Positions 45,714 through 64,000 of a DNA stretch of 64,000 nt are shown piece by piece (position 1 is the stretch's first letter; each line of letters begins with the position of its first letter). Origin of the DNA: Maylandia zebra. Taxonomy: Eukaryota > Chordata > Actinopteri > Cichliformes > Cichlidae. The notes beneath the pieces were generated by a model. The model was given only the letters and a program-made list of their open reading frames with translations. It made no database searches and was not told where the DNA came from. A program made the translations under genes and the position numbers. The DNA is taken from contig NC_135179.1 in the NCBI RefSeq assembly GCF_041146795.1, forward strand, positions 6,669,547 to 6,733,546, given 5' to 3'.

Positions 45714-46690
45714 ATGTTGACCATCTCTGTGCTCCTGCTGCAGTTCCTCCTCTTCCTTCATCTTGTGTCCTCCTCTCCCCTTTCCAAGGTAAACTCACTG
45801 CTGAAGATATGTCGTTTTGTTTTTATTTTGATAAAATGGAAATTGAGAGGTGTGCGGAATAATTATAGTGCTCTATTATGTTTAAGTACTAATGAGAATA
45901 TGTTTAATATTACACTAAAAAAAGCTTTTGTTGTTACTGTTGTTGTTGCTAATACTCACTAGTTAGTAGCTGATGTTTACAGGCAGGTGTGTGCTTGCAT
46001 ATGTTGAGGTAATCATGATTTAGGAAAGTGTCTGCATGTGTTTTGTGCAAATGTTTTTAAGGTAACATAGAAACCCACAGAAATATAGAACAGGTCCTCA
46101 GGTGTGTCTCGCACTCCCTCCACCTGTAATTTTGGTGAAAACACACTCTGCTATGAGTAAGCTTGTTTCAAAACAAGTTTCAATGGAAACTTTTTTTAAG
46201 TTACCTTTGAAAGAAGATTAAAAACATATGGTGACACACATTAAAATTTACTTTACTTCAAAGGTTTCAACAATCATGAGATAAAAACACTTTTTGAAAA
46301 ATGTGAATAGAGTAACTCCAACATGTCTTTTTAAATGTATATGTCGTACACAACAGCCAATTAATAAAAATACATCGGGATAAAAAATGAAAAAATACAA
46401 TAAATCAGAAATGTTACAAAAAAGACAGAACAGAATCCAAAAGGACTTTTAAGGGAAAAATGGATTACTGCAGAATTGAAAATCTACACAATGTTCATGC
46501 AGAAGAAGCACAGGATTGTTAGAGAAGAGAATAATGAGGTTGACTAAGGGAAGGAAAGAGAAGAGAAAATATAAAAGAGAGAACGAGAGAACGAAAGAAC
46601 AAATCCAGAAACTTGGTTTGCAGCCAAACAAAGTAAATAAGACATATACTCATAATTACACCAAAAACATTACTGCGGTGTTTGTGTGTG

Positions 46691-46774
<84 letters not shown>

Positions 46775-46855
46775 CCGTACCGTCAGCTGGTTGCTAACAG
46801 CAGGTTTTCAGTGCAGCAGGTGTCAGCTGGACAGCCACAGGCGACAGATGTACCT

Positions 46856-46940
<85 letters not shown>

Positions 46941-49900
46941 ACCCTTCTGTGTCTTTGTGTAGAACAATCTGGAAGTGAAGACATTTCACTAAAGTGAGAA
47001 CATTTCTTTAAAGTGACGAGTTTGTGCAGTCCTCTGTCATTTAAAAAACTGTCCTGAGATCAAAGTGAAGATTACTGCTGGAGCCTGAGTTAAGATGTCC
47101 TTATGGTAGAGCTTTGGGAATACATGATTTCAAAAATGTTTTTCATTTTCAGGTTTTCCATCCTGTTAATAAAGAGGAATGTCAGGAATCAGAGTGTAAT
47201 TTTGTTCTTCTGTGTATTGAGTATTTATTGCTGCTTCATATAATTCACTGTCTCTTTAAGAACACTTTGAAAAGGAAATCTTGGCTTGTCATATCATAAA
47301 CATGATGAACTTACTGAGAATTATCATCTGAATCTCGTCTGTTTTTCAGCTTTTTGAACTTTTAGTGAGTTTATGTTGCACTGATTACCTGCCAGCAGGT
47401 AATCAGTGCAGGGATGGAAATAAATACAACACAAGACTCTGAATATAATAAAGAAAACAAAATATTTCACAGGTAATCATTATTTTTTTTATTTTTTTTT
47501 ATCATTATAATCATTTTTGTTCAGCATTTCTCATTTGCCTCCAAAATGTTGGCTTTTGAATAAGTTTATTAAAATTGCCTAAAATAATATTTATATAATA
47601 TTTATATAAATATTTAATAATATTACAATATATTATAACAGTGCTTTGCCCATATTTACATTGGTTATAACAACATTTTACTTATCAACTGTATCTTATC
47701 AACTGCATCTTAATTTGGTGTTTAATATATTATTTTCTATACATTCACATTTAATTCTTTCAGTTCCTTTAATATGTAACTGGGTTTAAATGGACATTTG
47801 TTGATAAATCAGTTTTTGTCTCAGTCAGAAATGGAGGTGGTGAAATTAAATTTTAAATTATAAACAATGAAAAAGTCCTGAAGAAGACAGAATTTAAAAT
47901 GAGATGCATCGCTTCGCAGCTGCTCCAATACATTTTGTCTGTGTGTGTTTGTGTGTGCGAGAGAGGGAGAAAGTCATGGTCATTCAACGTGCCATGTGGC
48001 CTTTCAGACGAAGGTCAAAGGTCACCATCTGGAATGTGGAGCACACCCATCCCAAATTATTCCTCCACTCTTCCCAATTCTCTTCACTGTGATGACAATG
48101 TCTTTGTCCCTGCGTGTTCTTCTGTGTTAGGATGAGTCGGTGTGTGCCAGGACTTTCTGCGGTGCAGGTAGAGAGTGTGTATCGACTGACCGAGGAGAAC
48201 CAGTCTGTCGCTGTTTACAGGTAAAGGTACTGATAACTAGCAAACATGTGTACTTGTAAATGTGTACGTCTGTATTAGTTTAGGGAAAGGCTGCAGGTAA
48301 TATTTCTGCAGCTACCATTTTTTGGTAATCTTCTATTGACGAGCCTGTTTCCTTTGCAGCAGTGTGACATGTCAGAGCACTGGGTGTGTGGCAGCAACGG
48401 AAAATCCTACAGGAATCACTGTGAACTGCACAGAGACGCCTGCATCACCCAGACCAAGATACACGTGGAGCACAGAGGACACTGTCTGGGTCAGTTTCCA
48501 CAAACACAAACTCTTTAAGCTTTGAGTGAAGCTTGTGCAGTCATGAAGGATTTGTGTGTGTTTCTATTTGCAGAGAAACCAACAAAGGCCAATGTGAGCC
48601 CCAGTAAGTCACGAAATATTTCACATTTTTACACAATTCAGCAAATTTGAGTGGCTGTCTAAAGCCGGTCTCTTTTTCATGCTTCACGCTTGCAGTCGTG
48701 TGTTTCCTATCTGATCGTGACTGGATGAGAGAGAGAGTGATCCAGTGGATTCAGAAAGAAGCTGAAGATCTGGCCTCAAACACATCAGCCGGTGACATCC
48801 TTCAGACATATTTTCAGGTGTGAATACTTCATACACTGTATAATAATTACAAATGTATCTGTTAGTCACTTGTAGGAAGAAATGATACATTTTAGCTTAT
48901 TATCTTGCATAGCTTCAGCCTTATGATATACCATTATTGTAACCATTTATTAACTTACATGGATTCTGACACTGACTGCTTGCATAGTCATTCTTAATAT
49001 ATTCACTTCCTAGTTAGAGAAGGAGTAATATATGAGAATATCTGTGAATAAGAGGTAAAAGATTTTGAATGCAGTTGTTGATGGTGTTTTTGTGTCACAG
49101 GCGTATGATGATGGGGATTCACAGCTTGATTCGAATGAATTTCTGCGATTCCTGAAGCACAATGAGACGGCACTCAACATCACATACTCAGACACTCTGC
49201 AGACTAACCTGCTGCTGAGGTATTCGTTTTTTCATCGCTGAGAGTTTGTTCTTCTAATTGTTTCGCGTTTTGCTTTGTTGTTTTGTTTGTATATTGCAGC
49301 ACACATTTTGCACATCATTTTAGAAATTAAATGGCTGTTAAAACTCCATATCCAGACTTCTCCAGTCATTTGTCTCTTACTTCTTTCTTTTTCTTAGATC
49401 TCTGTGTGTCGATGCTTTGATAGAGCTGTCGGATGAAAATGCTGACTGGAAGCTGAGTTTGACTGAGTTTATCAACTGTCTTACGCCCACCTACCACCCA
49501 ACTGAGAGAAGTAAACATGCATACACACAAGCAGCAAAATAAGAGTATGAAACTGAACAAACACTTTTTGTGTTTGTGTGATTGACATTTTTATAAGATT
49601 TCTATTTGCTTTTCTCCATTGTATTCAGCTTTGGATTTATCCTAACACTGTTTATCATTTGAAGACTATTATTTACTGCACTTTACAATCAAGAACAAAG
49701 AGTTTACTACTTGGGGATGTATGTATAAACAAACAAAAAAGGAACATATAATTACACAAACACATACTTAGTGGCAAAGTATGTTTAACTCAATGTATGA
49801 TCTACATCAGGAGTGTCGAACACAAGACTCACGGGCTAGAATCAGCCAAGCAAAGTTTTGGATAATGTGAAGAAGAGCACATATTTTGGACTATTTCAAT

Positions 49901-50742
49901 GTATTTTCACACATTTTACAGCATCTGTTCCTTTTACAAGAATTTTTATTAAAAACTGAAAACTGAAACTTTTTATATTTTTAAGGACAAGAAAGTTAGC
50001 TGTTCTTGTGTTTATTACATTGTGTTTTATGTGTGTAGAGTGTGCTCTGGAAGACGAGGTCTTTGAGGATGGAGCTGAAACTCAGATGGAGTGCAACAAG
50101 TGTGTGTGCGCCTGTGGAAACTGGGTGTGCACCACTCTGACCTGCAATGGTGCGAGTTCACTTAAAAACAGTAGTCGTATTGTATGACTGCTGCATTTGT
50201 TCTGTTTCTGCCCGCTGCTGTGTTTATCTTTGCAACATGTGTTTCAGGAGAGCATCAGGTTGATGAAGATACTGATGAAGGAGGAGAAGATGAAGAAATG
50301 ACCGAAGAAGAGTGGAGCAGGAGGGTGGCTGAACTCAATGCTTTACAGGTCGACAGTCTCTCCTGAAACAATATTATTAACCTTTAAATTATTATTCACA
50401 GAGACGTTTAATCTCAACATAAAAGTTACTCAAATTTAGACCAGAGTGGCAAAAATACATTTATTTCTTCTGAATAAATAAATGCATTAAACTGCAGAGT
50501 AAGGGAGTTTAACAGAAAGGCACAACCAGAAAGAGTTCCACTTCCAGGTTTTCAATAATTTTTGATTGAATATTTTTTATTAATTAAAACTATTCACTTA
50601 AATAAGTCATTTAAATGTACAACTACAAAATTCTTCTGTAGCAATGTGATGCACACATGATTGGTATAAGTTTAAACACTACCTACAGGTCAATGAACGT
50701 CTCTTTTACCTGTTTCAGGCATCTGTCACCATGCAGAACTGA
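45714..50742 (+). CDS. fstl6: Follistatin-like secreted protein (FSTL1/FSTL6 type), ten coding exons
   Basis: Coding exons: 45,714-45,788, 48,131-48,220, 48,360-48,489, 48,574-48,603, 48,696-48,817, 49,101-49,219, 49,398-49,510, 50,039-50,149, 50,248-50,348 and 50,719-50,742. Phases agree throughout; 915 nt, 304 aa (FSTL1 is about 308). Order: signal peptide ([20 protein letters not shown]), follistatin N-part ([13 protein letters not shown]), Kazal-like domain ([20 protein letters not shown]), EF-hand region ([27 protein letters not shown]) and a VWC-like cysteine cluster ([13 protein letters not shown]). The tail is acidic ([17 protein letters not shown]) and shorter than FSTL1's. It is a secreted extracellular glycoprotein of the FSTL1 family, likely a BMP/TGF-beta pathway modulator by family. 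The neighbouring runt gene and SUPT3H suggest the FSTL6 paralogue named in fugu, rather than fstl1. Confidence 0.9.
46683..46939. repeat. Two long (TG)n arrays in intron 1 of the follistatin-like gene
   Basis: TG arrays at about 46,683-46,773 and 46,859-46,939, separated by 85 bp of unique sequence. Repetitive Cys-Val frames here are artefacts. Confidence 0.95.
47377..47410. repeat. Perfect 16-bp-arm hairpin
   Basis: TGCACTGATTACCTGC and GCAGGTAATCAGTGCA are exact reverse complements with a 2-base centre, in intron 1 of the follistatin-like gene. Confidence 0.85.
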
Positions 50743-51251
50743 GGTCGCAACAGCCAGTTATCAACTGAGTGGCCTTCCGCTCCAAACATGAGGAACAGGT
50801 TTAGTTTAAATAGCTGTTGTTATTATTCTTATAAATGATTCAACACATTTTATTTGTGTGAACTGTTAAATCACTTCTAAACATTATTCTACCTCTTATT
50901 TTACTTCCTGAATTTAATGCACTGAAGTTGGTTGCTAATTCACAACCAGTTTTTAAAAAATGTTTTTAATTTGTTATTGATTGCTTTATACTTTTAAAGA
51001 ATGGAATTATATTTTCTGGCTTTTGAAGAACACATGAGCACGTTTTTGTTTTTTTCAATTTTTGATTGATAACTCTGTCTAAACTTTGATTTCCCTCTGT
51101 ATTAATGAACAAGTATTTATGACATCTAATTTCTTATGATCAGTGAAACAAACAAACAGCCCCCAATGCTGTTTGTTTTCTTGAGGTTTGTAATGAGATA
51201 CTACTTTAACTGTTTTGATAGTGAAAGCTATTTTTGTATCATTTTTTATCT

Positions 51252-51257
51252 AATAAA
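51252..51257 (+). terminator. Poly(A) signal of the follistatin-like gene
   Basis: AATAAA about 510 bp after the stop. No other hexamer lies closer to the opposing gene, so this is the likely 3' end. Confidence 0.55.
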
Positions 51258-51291
51258 AATGAGCGTGAGAAGCAACTATCGAATTCTTTTT

Positions 51292-51297
51292 TTTATT
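51292..51297 (-). terminator. Poly(A) signal of the runt-domain gene
   Basis: AATAAA on the minus strand about 170 bp after the stop codon. Another copy lies at 51,383-51,378. The two genes therefore end head-on within a few tens of bases. Confidence 0.5.
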
Positions 51298-51468
51298 ATT
51301 CATTGTTCAACACAATATATACAAATGTTGTTTTAATAAATAACAGTTTACAAAATATCAAGAATGTAGGTTTAAGGATTTATTCTGAGAAAAAAAGAAA
51401 GAAAAAAGATAGAAAAACATTAAAATGGGTTAAATGCTTACATTATGCTAAAATAATAAATCCAATCA

Positions 51469-57789
<6,321 letters not shown>

Positions 57790-57799
57790 GGAAACCTGT

Positions 57800-59195
57800 T
57801 TTTTAAAGGAGAGAGCCACAATATTAGCATTGTGGTTAATGACACTTTGCAAATCCAAAACAGATGCCTGAAAACAGCACATAGCCCTTCATTTCAATAT
57901 TTTATATAACACATTTGCACAAAGAGTTCAGAAGAATTTCAAGAAATTAATTTTTTAAATTGCTAAAGTATAACTTTAAGTAACATTTGGTTTTATGTCA
58001 AGCAAAACAAACGAAAAACAAAAACATAAAAGTATGAAATTAAATGGCTCATATCCAGAGACATGAGCCACGAGTGATAATCAGTTCAGACTTGAAGTCT
58101 CTAGACATTTAGTTAACCTTTACATTCACAACCAGTCAATATGACTGATGGAAAAAAGTACTGCTCTGCACAAAAGAAAAAAAAAAAAGAAATCTAATTA
58201 ACATTCCTACAAATTCACAGTAAGTGACAGTAGGTCAGTATATACAGAATGTAATGTTTTATCAGTTTTTATTAGCAACTCTTTCATTATTAGTTTATTT
58301 TTAGGTTAAAATAATCACATTTTCTTGTATTAAGTGACAAGAAACTCCATATATTTAGATTTTGGACCTTTTAGTTAGAAAAGAAGAAATAATCAGGAAG
58401 GTTCAGCATTAATAAATAATCGGCATTTTTCACCATTTTCTGAAATCATCCTGTCGAGGAAATAATTAGTGGATAAATCAGTGAAAGTGGAAAAAGATCT
58501 TTAAAAATAAAAATGTAGTTAAAAACAACTGTTAAAAGCAACTGTTAGTTAAAACTGTTAGTTAAAGTTAAAGTTAAAAACAACTGAACAACTCCGGTAC
58601 CATAACAAATTACTTTTTGACTTAGTTTCTAATATGAAGTCACTTTTTCTGCTTAGGTTTTTTAGAAGTACTACACGTAAAACTGTCATATTTAAATTCT
58701 TACTGAAGGATTTTTTTTCTAAAGAAGCCACATGCCTGCTGCAGCCTCCTTTGTGTTGTGTGTCTTTTGCTGTACTCACCTTGTGTGGGCTGCAGAGAGG
58801 TGATGCTGGTGGTCAGAGAGGCTAAAACCAGACTAAACCCCAAAACCTAAAATCAACCTAAAGTCTGAAGCCAACCTCCGAACCTGAGGCCAACCTGCCC
58901 ACAACCCCAAACCAAAACCTCTCTCACCTGTATGACAGAGCAACAAACAACCAATCAGGGAGCAGGTTAAAGGGCCGGGGGGCAGAGATTAAGCAAGGGG
59001 AATGGTGGGGGTGGCGATCAGGTGTTTGTATTTCATAGAGAAATAAAAGGAGAGAGTGGGAAAGAGAAGAAATGAGAGAAGGAAAGCGCTCCAGGATGTG
59101 GGTTTACGTTAGTCTGCCATCATGGAAGTGGCTTTCTGGATGCAAATTGAGGTTTTGACCAAATTGTGGTCAAGGTGTATGTGTGGGCCTGTTGA
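57800..59195. other. SUPT3H intron, non-coding
   Basis: AT-rich intron sequence with the possible runt 5' flank at its left end. No other exon is recognised. Confidence 0.5.
57816..57839 (-). promoter_or_regulatory. Candidate RUNX sites upstream of the runt P1 start codon
   Basis: On the minus strand TTAACCACA (57,838-57,830) is a consensus RUNX site, and an inverted CCACA/TGTGG pair spans 57,816-57,835. RUNX P1 5' regions in vertebrates are known to carry RUNX sites used for autoregulation. Here they lie about 27-50 bp upstream of the ATG. Confidence 0.45.
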
Positions 59196-59199
59196 CCTT

Positions 59200-59202
<3 letters not shown>

Positions 59203-59275
<73 letters not shown>
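59203..59275. repeat. (TG)n microsatellite
   Basis: About 72 bp of TG repeat followed by a short GA-rich run, in a SUPT3H intron. Confidence 0.95.
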
Positions 59276-59282
<7 letters not shown>

Positions 59283-59714
59283 AACAGAGACATACACAGA
59301 CACATTTACTAGCTGCATGTTTATTTGGAAAGTAACCAAAACTTCAGCTCTGCCTTGTTTTTAGACAATAAATCATGTTTTTGTTTAGTTTAGTAACAGT
59401 TAATAGTTAAAAATTTTAAAACTTTAATACCGTACAGATTAAGAACTGCTTTTCATCTTATGAAGATTCCTTTACTTATGTAAAATGTTTATAAACAAGC
59501 AGTCACACCAGATTTTTAACAAATCTGAGCTGAACTGAATCTCACTACCAACTTAAAGTATCTGCTAATTTTTCTCCTGCTATGTTTCAGTTAGTACCAA
59601 AACAAGTTTTAATATCCAGCTACATTTAATTTGGATGCAATTAAAGGTATTTAAAGTAATGTGTGAGACGCATCCTTTAAAGGACTAAAGTCATCTGAGA
59701 CAGCGCGTTTTACA

Positions 59715-60240
59715 GTACCTGTAAAAAAGTAAGTACGCCCCACTTTTAGCAGCAATAACTTGATTTAATTGATTTCTGTATGACTTCCTCCGTCTGTCAT
59801 ATTCTTCACAGCATTTCACTTGAGTTGAGGTCTGATCCATTACAGCAGTTTGATTCTCGTCTCTTTCAGCCATTGTGCTGTAGTTTTGCTGCTGTGCTTG
59901 GAATCATTGTCCTGTTGCATGACCCAGTTTCAGTCGGGTTTTAGCCATCTGACATGACCTTACACTTAACCCCAGAATACTTTGAAATAGTTCACAGTCA
60001 ACTCAATGGCTGCAAGGTGCCCAGGTACCCCCGTACTTGATTTGTTTGGCTTTCTCCAAACGTGGTGCTGTGCGTCATTGCCAAACATCTTCACTTTGGT
60101 CTTGTCTGTCCAAACGGGATTGTTCCAGTCTTGTGGTTTGACTGCCATGTTCTCTTTTTTGAGAAGGGGCTTTCTCCTGGTAACCCTTCCAAACAAGCCA
60201 GTCTGTTTCTAATTATTTGCAAGTGTTAGTGGTTTATGGT
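59715..60240 (-). mobile_element. Tc1-like transposon remnant, minus strand
   Basis: The minus strand at 60,196-59,966 encodes KPLLKKENMAVKPQDWNNPV and then WTDKTKVKMFGNDAQHHVWR, which is the WNNVLWTDETKVEMFG-type catalytic region of Tc1-like transposases, followed by PGHLAAIE. The rest is diverged. It lies in the same SUPT3H intron. Confidence 0.75.
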
Positions 60241-62330
60241 GAGAATAAAAATGAAGGTAATGTCCTGTAATGACAGTGTTGAATGTGAGCATCTTTGTAT
60301 GTCTCTTTAAATTACTAATAAAATATCTCACCATTCACAGGTTTTAGCTGTTGTATAGTTAGTAACGATGTGTTATTCATAATTTATTTATTTTGGGTAA
60401 ATTTCTGTGTTTTTATAAGGCATTTCTTTCTTGTTTGGTAAATAAAGTACTTTGCTTCTTGTCCAACTGGAAGAGGCTTCAGCCTCCCTGAAACCTTTGG
60501 TGAATAAATGGTTTTTAAAAAGGGATGGATGATAGAATAAATATAACTGCTGTAAAACTATTCTTATAGCTGTTATAATGTACAAAATATATACTTAGAA
60601 TATATAAGTATGTTTCTCTGCAGGAAATCCACTCTTTAAAAAAATCCATACCATATATTTAGCTTTTTTGTTACTTATTATGATTAATTATGTAATATAT
60701 TTACCTTTTAAATAACAGTGTATAAATACAGTAATTTTAATTTTGTGAAGGTGGTAAGAGGCAGGCTTCATTAATGGAAAATGATAGAAGTAACCCGTTA
60801 GAAGTGATCTTTCAGAGCAGCAGTTTAAAATGAGTGCTGTTAGCACAACCGGCGCTATGTTTAAGAAACGTTAATGAGTTATGACTTTAGACTTTAACAA
60901 TTAGCAGCTCTTTAGCACGTGGCAGTGTAATTAGATTCGACTGACGCACTGGAAGCTCTGCAAGGCTCTGCACAACTATGATTATAGTTGTGTTTGATTT
61001 TCAGGTTTGCTCTGGGAGACGCTCGCAGGCCTTTGCAAGAGACTGCAGCGCTGGTGGAGGATATTGTACACACACAACTCATTACTATGGTAACATACAA
61101 CATAACAAATATAACGCTGTAACAGTTATCTGTTCAAACTTCAAGATCAAAGCCTAAACCACCTGAAGAGGTAATTACAGGCTGAACAATAGTAAAGCAC
61201 ATCAGACAAATAAAACCCTTACATGTATAACTGATGTGGCTGTAAAAATCCACGATTCTGTCTCATTTCGGAGCCTCTGAATAGCAAAAAAACCTAAATG
61301 TAATTATATTAAAGCATAAGTGCAATTCATTTCTGACTTTACTGAAGCAATTGGTTTATTTCTCAGCTGCATCAGGCCTGCGAGGGAGCGGCTCTGCGTG
61401 GCTCGAGGGTTATTTCACCTGAGGACATTTTATTCCTGATGAGGCGAGACAAGGTACAAAATGCACACGTGAACAAAAAAACATTAAATATTCAAAACTG
61501 TATGTCCATGAATCTTTTCTTCCTTTATTGTTTTTTAAGGTTTGAAATAACTAATTCCTCTCCCCTTTTTCTGTTCTTTATCTTCATGCCTCAAAATCTA
61601 CTGACCAGAGGAAGTTGGCGAGATTATTAAAATATCTCCAGTTTAGAGATTATAAATCCAAAATACTCAAGACTCTTGAGGATGAAGACACACAGGCAGA
61701 ATCAGGTATACACAGAGCCTCACACACACACAGTGACCTTTTAAATGTTATTATAAAACCCCTGTGACCCTGTTTTGGAGTGGAAATCAATGCGTGGGCT
61801 CAAGAGCACTTCTGAGTCATTCAGCTTGTTGTTGCATCCACAAATAGAATTTAAAACTCTTGAAAAGAGCATTTAAATAGTTTAAATAAGAAAAAACTTG
61901 TTTGTTTTTTTTCCTTGGCTCACACTTCTTTCACATGGACTGATGCAGAATTGTGCTGTGGCCTGATTGGTTAAAATTTAAAGCTCATTATGAATGTGGT
62001 CGCTCTCCTCTTACACAGGCTGAGTGATATATGTGATGGTTTGGCTTCACATCTGTAATGGCACCATTGATGCTTAACATTTGCTACTACTAACATTTGC
62101 AAGGCGATGTCAAATCGTATCAGCATTGCACTATAGTTAAAAAGTCCGGGTGTTAAGCTTGTGTACACTTGTGTCACATTATGGAACAAAAAAAAAAGCC
62201 AATTTTAAGTTGAAGAACTTCAATTATGTGTCAGACATAAGGGTCTCGTCAGCTCCCAAACGTTTCTGTTTAAAAAAGTGATGCAACACACTGGAAAACA
62301 TGGTCTTGTCCCGTCTTGTTGGCTTAAATG

Positions 62331-62495
62331 GTAAATGGTCTGTATTTGTATAGCACTTTACTAGTCCCTAAGGACCCCAAAGCGCTTTACACAACCAGTC
62401 ATCCACCCATTCACACACACATTCACACACTGGTGATGGCAAGCTACATTGTAGCCACAGCCGCCCTGGGGCGCACTGACAGAGGCGAAATTTAA
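62331..62495 (-). mobile_element. tRNA-derived SINE (copy 4, 3' part only)
   Basis: Minus-strand tail of the SINE family: AAGCGCTTTACACAACCAGT and GTAGCCACAGCCGCCCTGGG, ending near GACAGAGGCG. The tRNA-like head is missing. In a SUPT3H intron. Confidence 0.75.
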
Positions 62496-63032
62496 CATTA
62501 TCATATTGCACATTGCACAATACAAAATTCACCTTAGTTCCCACATTTGATATGTTGTTTTTGCAATACCTTAAATTACATATAGGTTTTAAATAATTTG
62601 CAGATCTTTAAAAATATATATTTTTACAGCATCCAAACGTTTTCAGAAACCACTGTACAAAAAAAAGCTTCAAATGCTACAGTCAAAACCCAAGTGAATA
62701 CTGAGCTCTGGTTTTAATCTTAAGTGTTTCTTTCTTTTTTTGTCTTTTGTGAACAAATTGGGTGCTGTAGGTCCTGCTGGTGCTAACCAGCGGAGGCAGC
62801 GACTGGCCCAGGACTTCCTGGTGTGGATGGATCAGACCGGTGAACTCCTGTCATTAGCAGAACGTCAGGAAATAGACCCCATCAAACAGGAGAGGATGGA
62901 GGTCAGAGCCCATCGATGTCTGCATGAAAATGATTGATTAGTAGGGCTGTTTTGAAAGTAAATGACACATATATGAACTTATAGATTTAAAACGCCTTGA
63001 CGCATGCTCAATCATCCGGATAAAGATTTCCC

Positions 63033-63085
63033 AAAAAGTTGATTCTGCTCATCTGGATGTTTTCAGTGGGAGAAACTTTTTGGGA
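63033..63085. repeat. Fragment of the palindrome-arm repeat
   Basis: AAAGTTGATTCTGCTCATCT and GGGAGAAACTTTTTGGG match the arm of the 3,071-3,219 palindrome with a few changes. It lies in the SUPT3H intron just before the exon at 63,132. Confidence 0.6.
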
Positions 63086-64000
63086 TTATAGATTTAATTT
63101 TAAGTGTTTTTATGTGTATTTGAATCTTCAGCGTTTGGAGCGTCAGACTCGGAATATGGACCCGGCTCAGTACGCCGAGTTCTGTGAGAGTCGACAGCTC
63201 AGCTTTGGTAAGATTTTAAACGGCCCACTTAGTATCTGTCTCAGGAAGTTGATTCTGTCATAAGTACAAAAGGAGTAAAGGATTACATTTTATTGCTAAT
63301 GTTTGCTTTCATGTCGGTTTGATGTTGCGTATATTTTTTTAATGCGGACTCTACCTGTGCTCTAAATCATGGTTTATGGGCATCTTATAAATAAGCAAAT
63401 AAAGCTGTGGACTGTGTTTTTATCCTGTTAGTTCACCAATTGAATAATCAGCTGATTATTTCACTTCTAAATTTAAAAACGTAAGGTACGTACGGTAAAA
63501 ACCTGATTCAGGATCAGTTTCAGCATTTTAAGCCCGTCTGACCTCTTGTCGTGTGTGCTTACTTGTGCTCACTCCAAGCTAAGAAAGCTTCAAAGTTTCG
63601 GGACTGGCTCGACTGCAGCAGCCTGGAGCTGAAACCCAACAGCATGGCCATGGAGATCCTGTCATACCTCGCTTATGAGACTGTTGCCCAGGTAACTAAC
63701 TCATTACTTCACATATGTGCGTGTAATTTAAAAGCTTTCCCCTGTTTTAAAATGCTTTTCCTTCATTCAGATCGTGGATTTGTCGCTCTTGGTGAAGCAG
63801 GAAATGACAGCAAAGACTAATCCAGTCAGTCATGTGATCTCTGCCAGCTACATCCACTACAACACACATGCTGAGGTGCATACACACACTTCATCACACA
63901 TTGAGACCTATCAATCGCTAAAGCTACCGTCATAATATTACTGAGTAAATATCATCTGTCTTTCGTCTTCCTCCCCAGCAGGTGAAGAAGGATCCAGACT

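Noticed and set aside
46516-46997. Cysteine/valine-repeat proteins
   Set aside because: They are translations of the two (TG)n arrays in a follistatin-like intron.
50184-50366. Independent 60-codon acidic protein
   Set aside because: It overlaps exon 9 of the follistatin-like gene (50,248-50,348) and simply extends through the intron boundaries.

Overview
The window is vertebrate nuclear DNA, almost certainly from a percomorph teleost and possibly a cichlid. Genes have many short exons with GT-AG introns, there are long (CA)n, (TA)n and (TTA)n microsatellites, and the repeats are typical of bony fish: EnSpm/CACTA, hAT and Tc1-like DNA transposons, Rex6-like and L2/CR1-like LINEs, a tRNA-derived SINE and a Gmr1-like Gypsy fossil. 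The species is an inference from the repeats and gene order; I could not run a search.

The left 25 kb is a repeat cluster without a recognisable host gene. It holds an approximately 580-bp MITE, hAT scraps, an 18-bp minisatellite, a near-perfect 70-bp-arm palindrome, a broken Gmr1-like LTR element (3.7-8.1 kb) with a SINE inside it, nested MITEs (10.6-12.1 kb) and Rex6-like LINE pieces. Its most interesting part is a complete-looking EnSpm/CACTA transposon (15.55-22.79 kb) with CACTG...CAGTG ends. This carries two minus-strand genes: a C2H2/TNP2-like transposase with one frame disruption, and an intact four-exon SAM-domain protein of 526 aa. Consensus splice sites suggest both could come from one promoter by alternative splicing, as in maize En/Spm.

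The region 24.6-29.6 kb is mostly plain non-coding DNA. From 29.6 kb rightwards lies a compact host-gene block: a connexin of the GJA5/Cx40 type on the minus strand (29,643-35,420), unusually split into six coding exons; a follistatin-like gene of the FSTL1/FSTL6 type on the plus strand (45,714-50,742, ten coding exons, 304 aa); a small, divergent runt-domain gene on the minus strand (51,469-57,789, six coding exons, 305 aa, ending VWRPY); and SUPT3H on the plus strand (57,590 to beyond the window end).

The runt gene and SUPT3H are interlocked: runt exon 1 lies inside a SUPT3H intron and the first coding exon of SUPT3H lies inside runt intron 1. This arrangement, with a follistatin-like gene next door, matches the enigmatic fourth runt-domain gene (FrRUNT) and FrFSTL6 that Glusman and colleagues described in fugu (cited from memory). 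The follistatin-like and runt genes converge, with opposing poly(A) signals only about 35 bp apart. A 2.2-kb inverted-repeat transposon has landed in the shared runt/SUPT3H intron.
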